The notes under the pieces are model-generated. The model did not search any database. It was not told where the DNA came from and saw nothing but the letters and a program-made list of their open reading frames with translations. The position numbers were made by a program, and so were the translations under genes. DNA of 64,000 nt from Cephalopachus bancanus (Eukaryota > Chordata > Mammalia > Primates > Tarsiidae), in contig JAPVLO010000019.1 in the NCBI GenBank assembly GCA_027257055.1, positions 15,550,501-15,614,500 on the forward strand. Reading direction: 5' to 3'. The stretch's first letter is position 1, and each line of letters starts with the position of its first letter. Below, piece after piece: positions 34,546 through 46,054 of this stretch.

Positions 34546-35218
34546 TATTTATTCCTTTAAATTGCAGTTCCATGAAAAGATATGCAGTAGACTACCTGCC
34601 ACTAGAGGTTATGCGAGGAAATATGATATAAATTGTCCTCAGAGGAAAGCCTTGGCAGACATAAGAATAGAGACCTGATGTCTTGGATAAGGAAACAGTG
34701 TAAAATCAACACCCACTTTGAGGAACTAGGTTCTGACCCTGAGAAGTATACCAGCAGCTGCAATAAGCATGCTAAAAACTGAACCCATGTATGGAGAAAC
34801 TCCAGAGAGTCACTAGAGCTTCAAATACATATGGGACAAAGAGAAAAAAAAAACAGTGTTCTAAAGCTCCTCGGCCTAACATTTCTACTCTGGAATATAC
34901 AAATCATCCTGGCATTTGGAGGAGAGTTGATGCTGATTTTTTGTTTGGATTTGTGAGAGGTTTTCGTTGTTTTTGTTTTTGTTTTGGCCCAGACCAAAAA
35001 CTAGAGTTGAATGATGATATTGAAACCGAGAAACTTGGGATGGTATCTTGAATATACATGAAGCCTTAGCACATATCATTTAGCTTGAGCTACCTGCAAC
35101 CTACTGAACAAGAGAGCCAAAGTATGTATTGGGCATTGTGGCAAATGGAAAATTTTTGTCAAACACATTGTTAAGAAATGGCCAAGGAGAGCTGTGAGAA
35201 ATCCTGCCCCAGATCAAG

Positions 35219-35288
35219 CATCTGTGCTGCATTTTAATCAAACCACACAGAGCAGGCATTTGTGATGCATTTTAATCAAATCACACAG
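35219..35288. repeat. 37-bp direct tandem duplication
   Basis: GCATCTGTGCTGCATTTTAA (35219) and GCATTTGTGATGCATTTTAA (35256) start two units that share TCAAACCACACAG-like ends. Four or so differences separate them. Confidence 0.88.
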
Positions 35289-36004
35289 TAGCTGGGGGAG
35301 GGGTTGCTCCCTTGCCCTTGGATCCTCATGGGATCAAGAGAAACTTGAACTTTGACTTGGATACTGGTAGGATAAGTTTGTCCTGGGTTCTCAAAGGACT
35401 TTTAGGACTTCTCCAACTTCTCCTCTTAGTAATCTCCCGTCCTGCAGTAGAAGGAAGAGAGCAAATCCAAATGCTTGACCAAGTGTTAATACTTTCTCTA
35501 CCCATCTAAATAATAGATTCTCAATTCTGGCTGCACATTAAGACATTTTAGGGAATTTTGAAAAAATATTGATAGAACCAGAAAGCAAGATAGTGGCAAC
35601 AGAGGCATCATTTTTTAATCTCCCTGAATCCCTTCACCCCACCACCCAAAGAAAGAAAACCAGAAGAAACATCTTTAGCAAACAAAGTGACAAGATGTCT
35701 CAAATAATTCAAAGTATGAGTAGATAAGAACAGACCACTGATGACAACAATATCTACATTGTATGAGCAACTGTGCAAAAGAAAGCAAAGAAAAGGCAAA
35801 GGGAATTTAGATAGCCTTGAGAATTTGGAAAACAAGAAATTGCTAAGAAGCATTTATTCCTAAAAGAAAGGTTCAACTCAGAGTCTAAACTTGGCAGGCC
35901 AATCTGATACAGCAGCCAAAATCGGGAGGGACTCTAACAAGCTTGAATTATAGCATGAGGACAAGGGGACCGCAGAAAGGTTAGATGGAGTGGAAAATGC
36001 CATT

Positions 36005-37365
36005 CTTTGAAAAGATCAGTCGGTCACCTGTGGCAGATTGATTACACAGGGCTACTTATATCATACAAGAGGCAGCACTTTGTTCTCACTGGACTAGACA
36101 CTCACTTGAAATAAAAATTTGTCTTTCCTACCCGAAAAACTTCTGCAAAAATCACCATCCACTGATCACCTTAATCACTTTTGTGCTAGTCTATATAGAA
36201 TTACTTCTTACTAGGAAACTCAGCTCAAAGAAAATGAAGTGAGGCTGTTAGCTCGTGCTCATAGAATTCACCATTTTTACCGTGTTGTTCTCTACTCTTG
36301 TCCTCATATTGTTCTCTATGATGTTGAAATGATAGATTTATAGAAGAGGACTTTGAAAATTACAATGCCAACGAAAGGAAATACCTTTGTGAGGCTAGAG
36401 TACTATCTTCTAGGATGTGATGTACCCTTTAAATCAACAACAAATCATTAGTGCTATTTCTTCCACCACAGGGATTCATGATTCCAAGAATCAAGAAGTG
36501 GCTTCCGAAAGACTGGCTTCTCTTAATGTTACCTCTAGATCATTCCCATTCCCATGACTTTCTGTTATGCAGGTCCACCAGCCTTAGTTTACAAGGGATA
36601 AATGCTTTCGACAGTGGATACAGCAATGGTAGTGGAGCCTACCACTTGAACACTAGGGCTCCATATGCCAGAGTATCAACAGACAAAGAAGGAATTAGTG
36701 TATTGGCAGGAGTGATTTGCACTATCAAGGAGAAAGTGGGTTGCTACTACCCAGTGTGGGTAAATAGGAGTATATGAAATGTAGGAGTACCTTCTGGTAC
36801 TTCCATGTCCTGTGATCAAAGTCAGTGTGAAACTAAAACCAATACGGCAGAACTGCTCATGGCCCAGACCCTTTAGAAATGAAGTTTGGATCAAACCACC
36901 AGACAGGGAAATATGACTAGCTAATGTGTTTGCTGAGGGCAAAGGGAATACAGAATGGATATTGTAAGAAGATAATTTTAGATACCAGTTACAAACATAT
37001 ATCAGCTGCAGAAAAAAGGACTATAATGGTTATTAGTATCTCAGACTTATTTTGCCATGAATATATTTGTGTAAATATTAGCCAATTAAAAAAAACTTTT
37101 TTCTCATTCTCCTACCATCTAATATTTAATATCTTAATACTCATTACTCTTATAGTTCATCATTTAAACTCAAGATATCAAGTGGGGGGGATGTGATTTG
37201 ACTAGATTTTGCATCATATTTTTAAAAGAGAGTTGGTATATTTTTAGTTGTATGAGGAATACTTGCATTATGTTAGACAAAGGTAAGATCATGCTATTGT
37301 CTCTATTTGGAAGTAAAGTTTGAATGAAAGGGTCATGTTTGGATGCCAAATTGACAATATTCATT
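36005..37365 (+). mobile_element. ERV-L internal fragment (pol integrase and dUTPase-like parts)
   Basis: An ancient class III endogenous retrovirus remnant. 36030-36350 resembles the integrase core, with text around ATTGATTACACAGGGCTACT and CATAGAATTCACCATTTTTA. 36450-36920 resembles the dUTPase-like part typical of ERV-L, with YARVSTDKEGISVLAGV in the frame starting at 36451. 37180-37365 resembles the 3' non-coding end. The reading frame is broken by stops and indels throughout, and I see no env and no paired LTR. Subfamily and exact ends need a library search. Confidence 0.7.
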
Positions 37366-37419
37366 CTCTTCTTCCTTACTAGTAGAATGCCTCATTTTTA
37401 GTTTGGTACATAGTTATTC

Positions 37420-38173
37420 AGAGAGCAGATTATTTTTCTCAATTTCCCTTGTAAATACATATGACCAAGTGACTATGTTCTACCCATATTGAAAGTACCA
37501 TGTTTATCTTCTAAAAAGTATTGTATTGGTCAGGCTGCTATAACAAAATACCATAGACAGGGTGGCTTAAACAATAGAAATTTATTCTGAAAAGTAAAAG
37601 ATCAAAGTTCCAGCAAGGTGGTTTCATTCTGAGGTCTTTTCTCTTGGCCTACAGTCAACCGCCATTTCACTATGAATTCACATGGCCTCTTCTTTGTGTA
37701 CGTGAGGGGATAGAGAGTGAAAGACAGCAAGCTTCCTGGCATTTCTATTACATGGGTGCTAATCACAGCATGAAGATTCCACCCTCATGACCTTCTCTAA
37801 CTCTGCTTCCCAAATTCCCCATCTCCAAATACCATTACAATGAAGGCTAACACTTCAACACATGAATTCCGGAGGGAAACAACTCAGTACATAGTGAGGA
37901 TCCTTAAAGGAAGAGGCATTCCCGCCTTCAGCCCCTTCTTCCAGGTAGCTGGGAAGCAGACACAACAGCTGGAATTCCTGTGGCCATAAACCACCTACTG
38001 AAGATGTAGAACAGCCAGATAGAAGGGGTCTGGATCCCCAAGAACTCCGTAAAGTCAAGGATCTCCAATCTCCATCCTTTAGGATGAAAATGAAATAAAC
38101 TTTCCTCTTATTTAAGCCACCAGTTTCCTCAGATGTTGTTATTCACAGATGAACCCAACCCTAATTGGTACAG
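37420..38173 (+). mobile_element. LTR-type repeat (MaLR-like), split by another LTR
   Basis: 37420-37510 has TTTCTCAATTTCCCTTGTAA and GACCAAGTGACTATGTTCTA; 37890-38173 has AAATAAACTTTCCTCTTATT, TTAAGCCACCAGTTTCC and an end CCTAATTGGTACA. The pieces fit the two ends of one old LTR-type repeat whose middle was entered by the minus-strand LTR at 37515-37885. Class is likely; family is uncertain. Confidence 0.5.
37515..37885 (-). mobile_element. ERVL-MaLR LTR (MLT1/MST type)
   Basis: The + strand reads GGCTGCTATAACAAAATACC and GGTGGCTTAAACAATAGAAA at its left and TTCAACACATGAATTCCGGA at its right. This is the reverse of the common MaLR LTR with its AATAAA-type end. It is a solo LTR without internal sequence. 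Confidence 0.75.
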
Positions 38174-38224
38174 TGAATAACACACTAGCAGTCTTTTAGA
38201 TTAATTTAACTCATATCATTCTTG

Positions 38225-38320
38225 CGGTAGATATTATTATCAACCAGGTATCAAGTCCTTTGCTAGCTGCTGGGGTACAGTGGTGAACAATACATGTGTT
38301 AATAAAGTCCAAGGTCCAGG
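38225..38320 (-). repeat. L2 fragment
   Basis: GCTAGCTGCTGGGGTACAGT and GGTGAACAATACA are the reverse of the L2 3' region. Old and diverged. Confidence 0.5.
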
Positions 38321-38329
38321 GCTCAAAAT

Positions 38330-38875
38330 ACACAGAATACAATAATTATAATCATGAGGGTCTAAAGAAAAGGAAAATAAGAAAGTATTGGACATTTAAT
38401 TAGATCATTTAATTCTATATCTAGCTGAGGTTAGGGTCATAAAGAAAAAGAAGCATTGACAGGGAATGTGATGTGATGAGTGTCTTCCTCTCCAGGGGAC
38501 AGACCCTCAGAAGGCCATACCTGAGCACCCTGGGACCAAAGAGATTTAATGGTGGGTCACTGGAAATGTGACAAGATGGAGGAAATTAAAATTACTAGAA
38601 CTCCTCCAGAGTTGAAAGGCATTACCTGATAAGCTTCTTGGATGGGTACCAGGGTTGAAATTCCCAAAGGGAACACTTAGAAACCTAAAGTACTATGTAA
38701 AAATGGTGGCTCTGGTTAGTGGCAGGATTCTTATTTTGCTGAACAGCTTTTTTTGCCTGAGGCCTGAGTGGAACAGTACTCGGCAGTAGAGGAGAGGTTT
38801 ATGGGGTCCCTGATGGCTCCCCTTTCTCTGTTCCCATGCAGCACAGTAAGACTGTGCTAAATAAATATTGTATGA

Positions 38876-38876
<1 letters not shown>
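38330..38876. other. No recognised feature; LTR-like right end
   Basis: No gene seen. The part from 38460 ends with GTGCTAAATAAATATTGTAT just before the CA repeat, which resembles a polyadenylation region of an LTR. I cannot name a family or find its start. Confidence 0.35.

Positions 38877-38924
<48 letters not shown>
38877..38924. repeat. (AC)n microsatellite
   Basis: Twenty-three to twenty-four uninterrupted AC units. The purity suggests it is polymorphic. The His-Thr repeats in the overlapping frame come from it. Confidence 0.97.
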
Positions 38925-38925
<1 letters not shown>

Positions 38926-39394
38926 AAAAGTACCCTAATTTATTGGTCTGGTTTGGGTATGAGCATATCTCAGTCCGACTTTGAAGAAAAGGAACAGGAA
39001 AAGAGAAAAGACATGAAGAAGAGAATGAGAAGCCTCAATATTTTCAAGAACTTATAGTATCACCAAATTATGAAATCAAACAGTTACCTGTCAGTGGAGT
39101 TTTCAAAGAACAATTAAAAATCTCCCTGATTAGTATTTGTATGGGAACACTTATGGAACTAACTTTGGAGATAACTTATAAATAAATGTATGTCTGAATG
39201 ACTAAACAGCGGGAAGACATTCCAAAGCTAATTAGGAAAATGTGTTGTAAAGTTCAGAAAATTATTCCATTAATAGAAAAGAAAATTTAAAAAGAGCTTT
39301 TAGCAAAGGGTAAACTGTAGTTAGTTTGTGTATACAGAAGGATACACAAAACATATGCCAAGCAACTTATACTGTTTCACAATTACTTGATATA

Positions 39395-39475
39395 AAGAAA
39401 TTAAGTTCTTCTAGCTATATGACCTTGAACAATTGACTTAATCACTGTATGCCTCCATCTCACCAGTTAAATAAA
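39395..39475 (+). repeat. MIR fragment
   Basis: TTCTAGCTATATGACCTTGA, CAATTGACTTAATCACTGTA and TGCCTCCATCTCACCAGTTA follow the MIR core order. Confidence 0.65.
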
Positions 39476-39479
39476 AACA

Positions 39480-40295
39480 CTTGAAATGCATGATTTCTGG
39501 GTCAACTTTGGCCGGAAAAAAAGAAATTCATGGAGCTATGATTGTTTCACCAGGTGAGGGTCAATTTTAAATATACTATCATACTCCTTTTTTCTCTTTG
39601 TGTTGTCTAGGCTCTTTCCTATGTGGGTCATTTCAGCAAGAAATAGAAACTTATTGTCCTCCAGATAGAGAATCTTTTCTTCTTCCACACATCCAAGACA
39701 CTCCAGTAATTCTGTCCCAGGGTCAGGGCTCCTGTCCAGACTTGCTCCTGCACCTAGGGACCCATCTCAGCCTCGCACACTCAGAAACCTAGGGTCATCC
39801 TTCACTTCCTCCCCCTCTTGGTCACCTAGCCAAGCAGAAAACTCTGTAAATACTTTGAAAATAGCTCTTTATATCAGTGGTCATTTCTAAGTACAAAACA
39901 TGATTATTACCAAAGAAAAAATTATAAACAACTTTGGGGAAATTTTTATTTGCCTTGTAAGAGAGCCAGACCTTCCAAAGAAGTGGCTTCTTGAATAGAG
40001 AAAATGAACAATATCTACAGCTCAATTCTTACATGGTATTCTATAATTCTACATGCATAATGCTTGTGTGAATTTTAATAAAATTTACTTTGGGTGCAAA
40101 ACTTCTAAACTATAACATACAACACGTGGTACTATTTATTAGCCAAAATGGTGGGTATGCTTAGTCTAAGGGCAAGATTTACCTTTATTGTCATCTTTTA
40201 CTTGAGCAATTATAATTGTTTTCTGACTGGTTTAGCAACATCCATTCTGGTCCCTTCCCATCTGTTCTCTATTCTTTAGGCAGAATAAATTATAT
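39480..40295. other. Unique DNA, no recognised feature
   Basis: No gene or named repeat. The short frames at 39598-39792 (plus) and 40025-39822 (minus) carry no domain. Confidence 0.5.
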
Positions 40296-40299
40296 TAAA

Positions 40300-40690
40300 T
40301 TGTGCATCAGATTATATCATGGCTGGAGTTCCCTCAGCCTGGAACACTCTGCCCCCATCGCATCTCCTGCTTAAGTCCTATTTATTCTTCAGATTGTAGC
40401 TTAGTCATTCCTCCCTTGACCACCACTCCCTCACCTCCTTCCTCCCCACCGTACACATACTTGATTAGATACCCTTTTCTGAGCTCCAATCACATCATCT
40501 TACTTAGCTCTTTTGTAGCTCATACTTTACTTGAATTTGAAATGTTTACTTTCCTGTCTTTCTCAGTAAACTGTGAATTCCATGGAGGCAAGGACTGGGC
40601 CCATCTTATCCATCACCGTATTCCCATTAACAATCAGAGTGTTCAGCCCACAGCGAGCATTCGAAAAACATTTTTGAGTGCCCATAACTC
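40300..40690 (+). repeat. L2 3' fragment
   Basis: The words CTGGAACACTCTGCCCCCAT, CTTCAGATTGTAGCTTAGTC, GTGAATTCCATGGAGGCAAG and GACTGGGCCCATCTTATCC occur in the order of the L2 3' end. The 202-codon frame at 40302-40910 overlaps this repeat, has no protein domain I know, and is better explained as chance. Confidence 0.7.
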
Positions 40691-40694
40691 AGAC

Positions 40695-41820
40695 TCCCTT
40701 CTGGAAGGGACCCCATCATTCTCTCTGGTAGAGGTGTTGATGCTGGAAGTGAAGAAACGAGGAATGATGCTTAAAAGCTGTCCCCACATTTTTCCAACAG
40801 CCCTCCATTCTTTCCACTTCTGGAATGTCCAAGCATTCTTCTGTTTCTTATCTCATAAGGCAGAGCCAATGGGACTTCTGGATGTCCCAGTGCAAGAGCA
40901 TCAATATTAAGATACTGATTGATTTTTCCTTGACAAAGGCTTCTCTTCCTTTACCACCCACACCATAATTTTACTCACTTCCCCAGGCTGCATTCTCTTT
41001 GTGACAGAATGTCTCCATTCTCTTGTACTGGTTTCAGTGCCCAGCTATAAAACATTCAGGGGCAGCTAAACATGGTCACGAGAGCTTGGATTTCAGTTAA
41101 GGATTGTCTCTCATTTCATATGTGTGATTTTGCTGTTTCCTTTTTTTCATTATTAATAGAGTCATTTCTACTCATCAATATTTCAGAGATTTCATTTACC
41201 TAGTGATTGAAGACAGAGATGAGGAAGGGGGCCTTCTCATAGGTCAATTATACATCCCTCACAGAAAGCAGCTTTTGTATTCATGGCTCAACTGTAGACC
41301 CCAGAGCTGTGATGCGTGGACAAAATTAAGAGACAACAGGTTATAAAGTTGAAACTGCATGTCACTGGAAATATACAATTCATTTCTACTATCCTGGTGT
41401 TGACCATCTGATATAGGTTGGCTAAAAATTTAGGTAGAAATTTGCAGATCTACTTTTCACAAATATTGAGGAATCAGTAATCCACACAATACTAAAAGAA
41501 ACCAGATTTAAAAATACTTCCATATTATATGTATTCCCTAATATTCCTTTAAGCAGATTTTGCCTCTTTATGAACTATATTTCACACTTTTTTCACCAAT
41601 GAAATATGGAATTTTTAAATGTTCTTACCTTCCCATTCCCTACTACTCAGAATCAAGATCTCAGAATGCCCAGTAGGGCCCAGTTCATATGTACCCTTCC
41701 ATTAGGACCCCTTGGTCACCATAGACAGAGTAGTACGCCTTCTGCTCTATGGCTGCTTACTATTTGTGCCTTTACAGGGCCTTATTAGGGACTGGCTTGT
41801 ACAAAATTGCTTGTGTATGT
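40695..41820. other. Unique DNA, no recognised feature
   Basis: No gene or repeat family recognised. The 60-codon frame at 41606 has no domain. Confidence 0.5.
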
Positions 41821-41824
41821 AACT

Positions 41825-41935
41825 GGACTGCAAGTCCTCAGAGGACAGCCACAATTTCTTAGTTATCTTTGTGTCCATATCCACAGTACCTGGCACATAG
41901 TGAGCACTTAATAAATGTCAATTTTGTTGAGTTTG
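41825..41935 (+). repeat. L2 3' end
   Basis: Contains GGACTGCAAGTCCTCAGAGG, CCATATCCACAGTACCTGGC and ACATAGTGAGCACTTAATAA, the characteristic L2 terminus. Confidence 0.8.
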
Positions 41936-42019
41936 ATGAAAACCCTTTGGATTTGTGGTCAAAGAGCTCTTAGTATTCAGAATTTATTCTGAACACAGGT
42001 TTCTCCTTCTTAATGCTTT

Positions 42020-43163
42020 TTCTTTTTTTCTTTTTTGTTTTAGATTCAGGGGTACACATGCGTATTAATTACATGGACATATTGTGTGATGGTAGAGATT
42101 AGGTCTCAGGTGGCCCATTCCCCAGATGGTGAACATTGTGCCCCACAGGTAGTTTCTGAACCTTAACTCCTCTCCCACCCCATTGTGTCCCCAGTGTCTA
42201 TTATCTCCATCTGTGGCCATATAACTTTCACATATGTATGAGAACATGTGGTGTTTGGTTTTTTATTTCTGAATCAGCTTAATTAGGATGATGATCTTCA
42301 GCCCCATCAGGTTGTTGTAAAGGTCAGGATTTCATTCTTTTTATGGCTACATAGTACTCCATGGTGTATATATACCACATTTTCATTATATACTGATCAG
42401 TTGATAGGCATTTAGGTTGATTCCACATCTTTGCAATTGTGAATTGTGCTGCAATGAACATTTGGGTGCAGAACTCAATTCCATTTACAATAGCTGCCAA
42501 AAAGCTAAAATATCTAGGAGTACAATTAACCAAGGAGGTGAAAGATCTCTACAAGGAGAACTACAAAATTCTGATAAAGAAATTGAGGAGGACACAAACA
42601 AATGGAGAAATAGCCCATGTTCATGGATTGGAAGAATCCACATTATTAAAATGACCATATTACCAAAAGTAATCTACAGATTCAGTGCAATCCCCATCAA
42701 ACTACTAATGTCATTTTTTACAGAATTAGAAAAAACAATCTTAAAATTCATATGGAACCATAAAAGAGCCAGAATAGTCAAAGCAATCTTAAGCAAAAAG
42801 AACAAAGCTGGAGACATGACATTACCTGACTTCAAATTATGCTACAAGGCTGTAGTAACCAAAATAGCATGGTACTGGTACAAGAACTGACATGTGGACC
42901 AATCAAAAGGAATAGAGAATACAGAAATAAACCCAAATATCTACAACCAACTGGTCTTTGACAAAGCAGACAAAAACATACACTGGGAAAAAGCCACCCT
43001 ATTCAAAAATTGGTGCTTAGAAAATTGGATAACTATATACAGAAAAATGAAATGTGATCTTTATTTCTCCCCATATACAAAAATTAACTCAAGATGGATT
43101 AGAGACTTAAATGTCAGAATTAAAACCATAAAAATTCTGGAAGAAAACCTAGAAAAAATTCTG
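42020..43163 (-). mobile_element. L1 with a 5' inversion (twin priming)
   Basis: 42020-42470 is a minus-strand L1 3' UTR plus the end of ORF2 (MEYYVAIKRMKS on minus). From 42471 the sequence switches to plus-strand ORF2 text up to 43163, e.g. [21 protein letters not shown] 14-bp TSD, CTTCTTAATGCTTT (42006-42019) and CTTCTTAATTCTTT (43164-43177), encloses both halves, so this is one insertion event. About 140 codons are missing at the junction. Its 3' UTR is of an older primate type, unlike the 2421 element. Confidence 0.88.
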
Positions 43164-43181
43164 CTTCTTAATTCTTTATGA
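42439..43181 (+). pseudogene. L1 ORF2 internal fragment in the inverted arm
   Basis: Frames at 42439-42654, 42417-42890 and 42894-43181 together read ORF2 between the reverse transcriptase and the C-terminal region, including [20 protein letters not shown] and [20 protein letters not shown]. Frame changes near 42620 and 42890 break it. No start or stop of its own. Confidence 0.88.
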
Positions 43182-43257
43182 TTTACCTATTAACCTGCCT
43201 TTCCCTGACACCTGAGTTTATAGTGGGCTACATCTTTATTGTTGAACATGAGATTAT

Positions 43258-43588
43258 TGGCCGGGCTCAGTGGCTCAGCCTGTAATCCCAGCCCTTTTGG
43301 AGCCTGAGGTGAGTGGATTGCCTGAGCCTGCAGGTTTGAGACCAGCCTGGGCAACTTGGCGAGACTTTGTCTCTACAATAAATAAATAAATAAATAAATA
43401 AGTAAATAAATAAGTAAATAAATAAATAAATAAATAAATAAAATAGCTGGGCAGGATAGCACACCTGTAGTTCCACTATTTGGAAGGTTGAGGCAGAAGG
43501 ATTGCCGGAGCCCAGCAGGTCGCCACTGCACTCCAGCCTGGGTGATGGAGTGAGATTCCAACTAAAAAAAAAAACCAAAAAATAAAAA
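43258..43588 (+). mobile_element. Alu with expanded AATA linker and right-arm deletion
   Basis: Starts GGCCGGGCTCAGTGGCTCAG and has the longer left arm (GGGCAACTTGGCGAGAC). The central A-rich linker has grown to about 65 bp of AATA units (43377-43443). The right arm lacks the usual CTGCGGTGGCC-type segment before CCACTGCACTCC. The TSD AACATGAGATTAT is at 43245-43257 and 43589-43601. Confidence 0.95.
43377..43443. repeat. (AATA)n microsatellite in an Alu linker
   Basis: About sixteen AATA units with two AGTA interruptions. It gives Leu/Ile/Tyr/Phe repeats in the opposite-strand frames. Confidence 0.95.
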
Positions 43589-43604
43589 AACATGAGATTA
43601 TCAG

Positions 43605-44270
43605 GATTTTAATAAAAATTATTAAAGGCATATTAGCATCTAATGGAATTTTTCTTAATGATATAATGGGGGGACAAATATAAAAGGGAAATCTTTGTGG
43701 AGAACAGTGCTCAACTACTGTCAATTACAAATATTCACAGATTTACCATTTGGAAGGCTCTATGAAGCTCTCCCCATAATGGAATGAGTAGCCTAAAAAT
43801 TTTAATGAGAATATGGTACTCTGAAAACTAGGATTCTGATCTCAAGTCTATCTGAAAAGACCAAGAACTAGCTATCTGAAAGACCAAAAGGACTTTATTC
43901 AATGAAGTAAATAATTCACTGTTCGCCACCCACTACCGGAGGGTAATAAACATCCAGACCTTGGAGCATTCTGAAGGACAAGGTCTGAATATTTTAAAAA
44001 GATCAATGTCAAAACAAAATAAAGAGTAGGGGAATGTTTTAGATTAAAAGAGAATAAGAAGCCATAATCAAATGAAAGCATGAATCAAAACCAAATGATT
44101 CTAAAAACATTTCAGAAATGGGAAAATTTGAAAAGGACCACATTTTAAGTACTTTTGCAGAATTGTTGTTGATTTTGTGCACATGCAAGTTGTATTGGGA
44201 AAACAGTGCCTTTATTTTTAAGAAATATCTGCTGAAGTAGTTAGACGGAAGTGTTGTTGGCAATTTATTT
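43605..44270. other. Unique DNA, no recognised feature
   Basis: No gene or named repeat. The minus frames at 44263-44039 and 44081-43899 have no domain. Confidence 0.5.
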
Positions 44271-44275
44271 CAATT

Positions 44276-44362
44276 TTTAAATTTTTATTTATTTAATTTT
44301 TTTATTTTAAAGATGTTGGGTACAATTCAGGGTTACATATACAAATGTTCATTATGCAGTTT
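44276..44362 (-). mobile_element. Very short L1 3' tail
   Basis: Only about 60 nt of the lineage 3' UTR is present (AAAGATGTTGGGTACAATTC, ATACAAATGTTCATTATGCA) with a T/A-rich tail. A clear TSD is not visible; TTTTAAA flanks both sides. Confidence 0.8.
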
Positions 44363-44364
44363 TA

Positions 44365-45360
44365 AAAAATAATATTTAAGAAAATAAAGACAGAGAGAGA
44401 GATTAAGCAAATGTGACAAAATGTTAGAAGCTGTCGTATCTAGGTGGTAGGTATAGGTGTTTGTTTTACAATTTTTAAAATTTCTATAAGCATGAAATTT
44501 TTATTATTTGTTAAATATAATACATAATTATAATTTATAAATTTTAAAAAGAATAACCCTATTTATTAAACTTTAATTGCATTAATCAGCAAATTGCTTT
44601 TGGTGAGGAGTTGGGGCAGAATCAAGATTGTAATGGAATAAGGAATACAAAGAAGTTGAGTGATAGGATATGGGAAGATCTTTGGCTGCAAATTGTAAGG
44701 TGAGAGTAAATGAGTGGGTTTTGGCAAGGGGAGGTAAGGACATGAAACACAGGAGATAGTTGAGCCATTTCAATATTGATGAGAGGAAAATAAAGAAAGA
44801 GTAATTAAATATACAGGAGGGGAGATACTTCATGGAGTTCTGAAACATTTATTAATCACTTTGCCAGAAGAAGGGAGCAAAAGTTTAGAACTAAAAATAT
44901 GAATTTGTTCAAAACAAGATAACCTTCCTAAGGAAGAATAAATTGTTTCATAATGCACAACCCTCTCTAAGGATATTTTGCAAAAGAAGAATAGCTGATA
45001 AGATATAATATACTCCAAGGGTTCATTTGAACTATAGCCAGTTGACATTTACCATGTTGCCCAAGGTGGTGATTGAAAATATATACTCAATCACAAATAT
45101 GTGCTGAATAAAACTGAAATCAGAACATTAGCTTTTCTTGAGTGTGGAATATAGCATACAGCAAAAAATTCATAATATCCATACAATTTACAGGAGAGTC
45201 ACTGGGCATATTTAAATGTTTAGAGTTAGAAGCTTATCTCAAATGAATACTTAAAAGTATATATGTTAAATACATTCACATTTAAAAGGATCAAATAGAT
45301 GTTATAAAACCACTTTGGGTCTGGTTCCTGACAATATTACTAGCAATTACTTTTTCTCTG
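44365..45360. other. Unique DNA, no recognised feature
   Basis: AT-rich; a short AGAGAGAGA run at about 44392. No gene or named repeat. Confidence 0.5.
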
Positions 45361-45364
45361 AAGA

Positions 45365-45535
45365 ACAAATGTTGGCCATTTGTATGTCTTTTTTTGAGAA
45401 ACGTCTATTCAGTTCCTTGTCCATTTTTTGATTGGGTGGTTTTCTTGCTAGTGAGTTATTTGAGTTTCTCACATATTTGGGATGTTAATTTCTTATCAGA
45501 TGTTTGGCTTGCAAGGAAATTCTCCCAAGTCCTAT
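45365..45535 (-). mobile_element. Old L1 ORF2 fragment
   Basis: GGCCATTTGTATGTCTTTTT, CAGTTCCTTGTCCATTTTTT and TTTCTTATCAGATGTTTGGC are the reverse of the region after the ORF2 reverse transcriptase. Short and decayed. Confidence 0.75.
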
Positions 45536-45539
45536 GAAG

Positions 45540-46050
45540 GAGAGTGTTATAATTACTAGGAGAATATTAAGAAGACTCTAGCTCTCTGTCTTACACATTT
45601 TCTATTAGTTTATGACTCACGGGAGCAGTTTCTTAAGCCCACTATCAGTAAGAACTGTGCATTTCCTGATTTCAGTATATATTTTATGGCCCCTGGATAT
45701 CATACCCTTCATTTTTTTCATTGGCTGCCCATAGGCATACAGACAAATATGTGGTCAACTTCTCTCAAATAGACTGGAGCTTATTATGCATTGTGTATTG
45801 ACCTCACGCCTACATTTCTCTTACCTCTACTAGTCTCATTTTCCTTTCATTGTCTTTACTTCTCCACTCATTTTTTATTTTATATTGTGTGTATTTATGT
45901 AAGCCAAATTAAAATATTTCTGGAACAAAGCCATTGTATAAAAATAATTATAATATGATGTGATGCCAATTTTTATTCTGACAGAAAAAAAACCTGCAGG
46001 CATTTATTCATCAAATGTTGAAAGCAGAGGTCCCGAATAGTAAAATCATA
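45540..46050. other. No recognised feature
   Basis: No gene or named repeat seen. Confidence 0.45.
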
Positions 46051-46054
46051 GATA

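Larger units (their letters stand above)
33860..35990. other. Mostly unique DNA
   Basis: No gene recognised. It contains a likely MIR piece (34475-34545), a T/G-rich run near 34960-34985 and a 37-bp tandem duplication (35219-35288). Short frames (86 codons at 34791, 65 at 35312) carry no domain. Confidence 0.5.

Noticed and set aside
38460..38876. A named LTR ending in AATAAATATTGTAT
   Set aside because: Only a polyadenylation-like end is visible; no start, TSD or family match that I can support.
40302..40910. 202-codon frame as a gene
   Set aside because: It overlaps an L2 3' end for most of its length and has no recognisable domain.
43377..43443. CRISPR-like or tandem array
   Set aside because: It is a simple AATA microsatellite in a primate Alu; no spacers.
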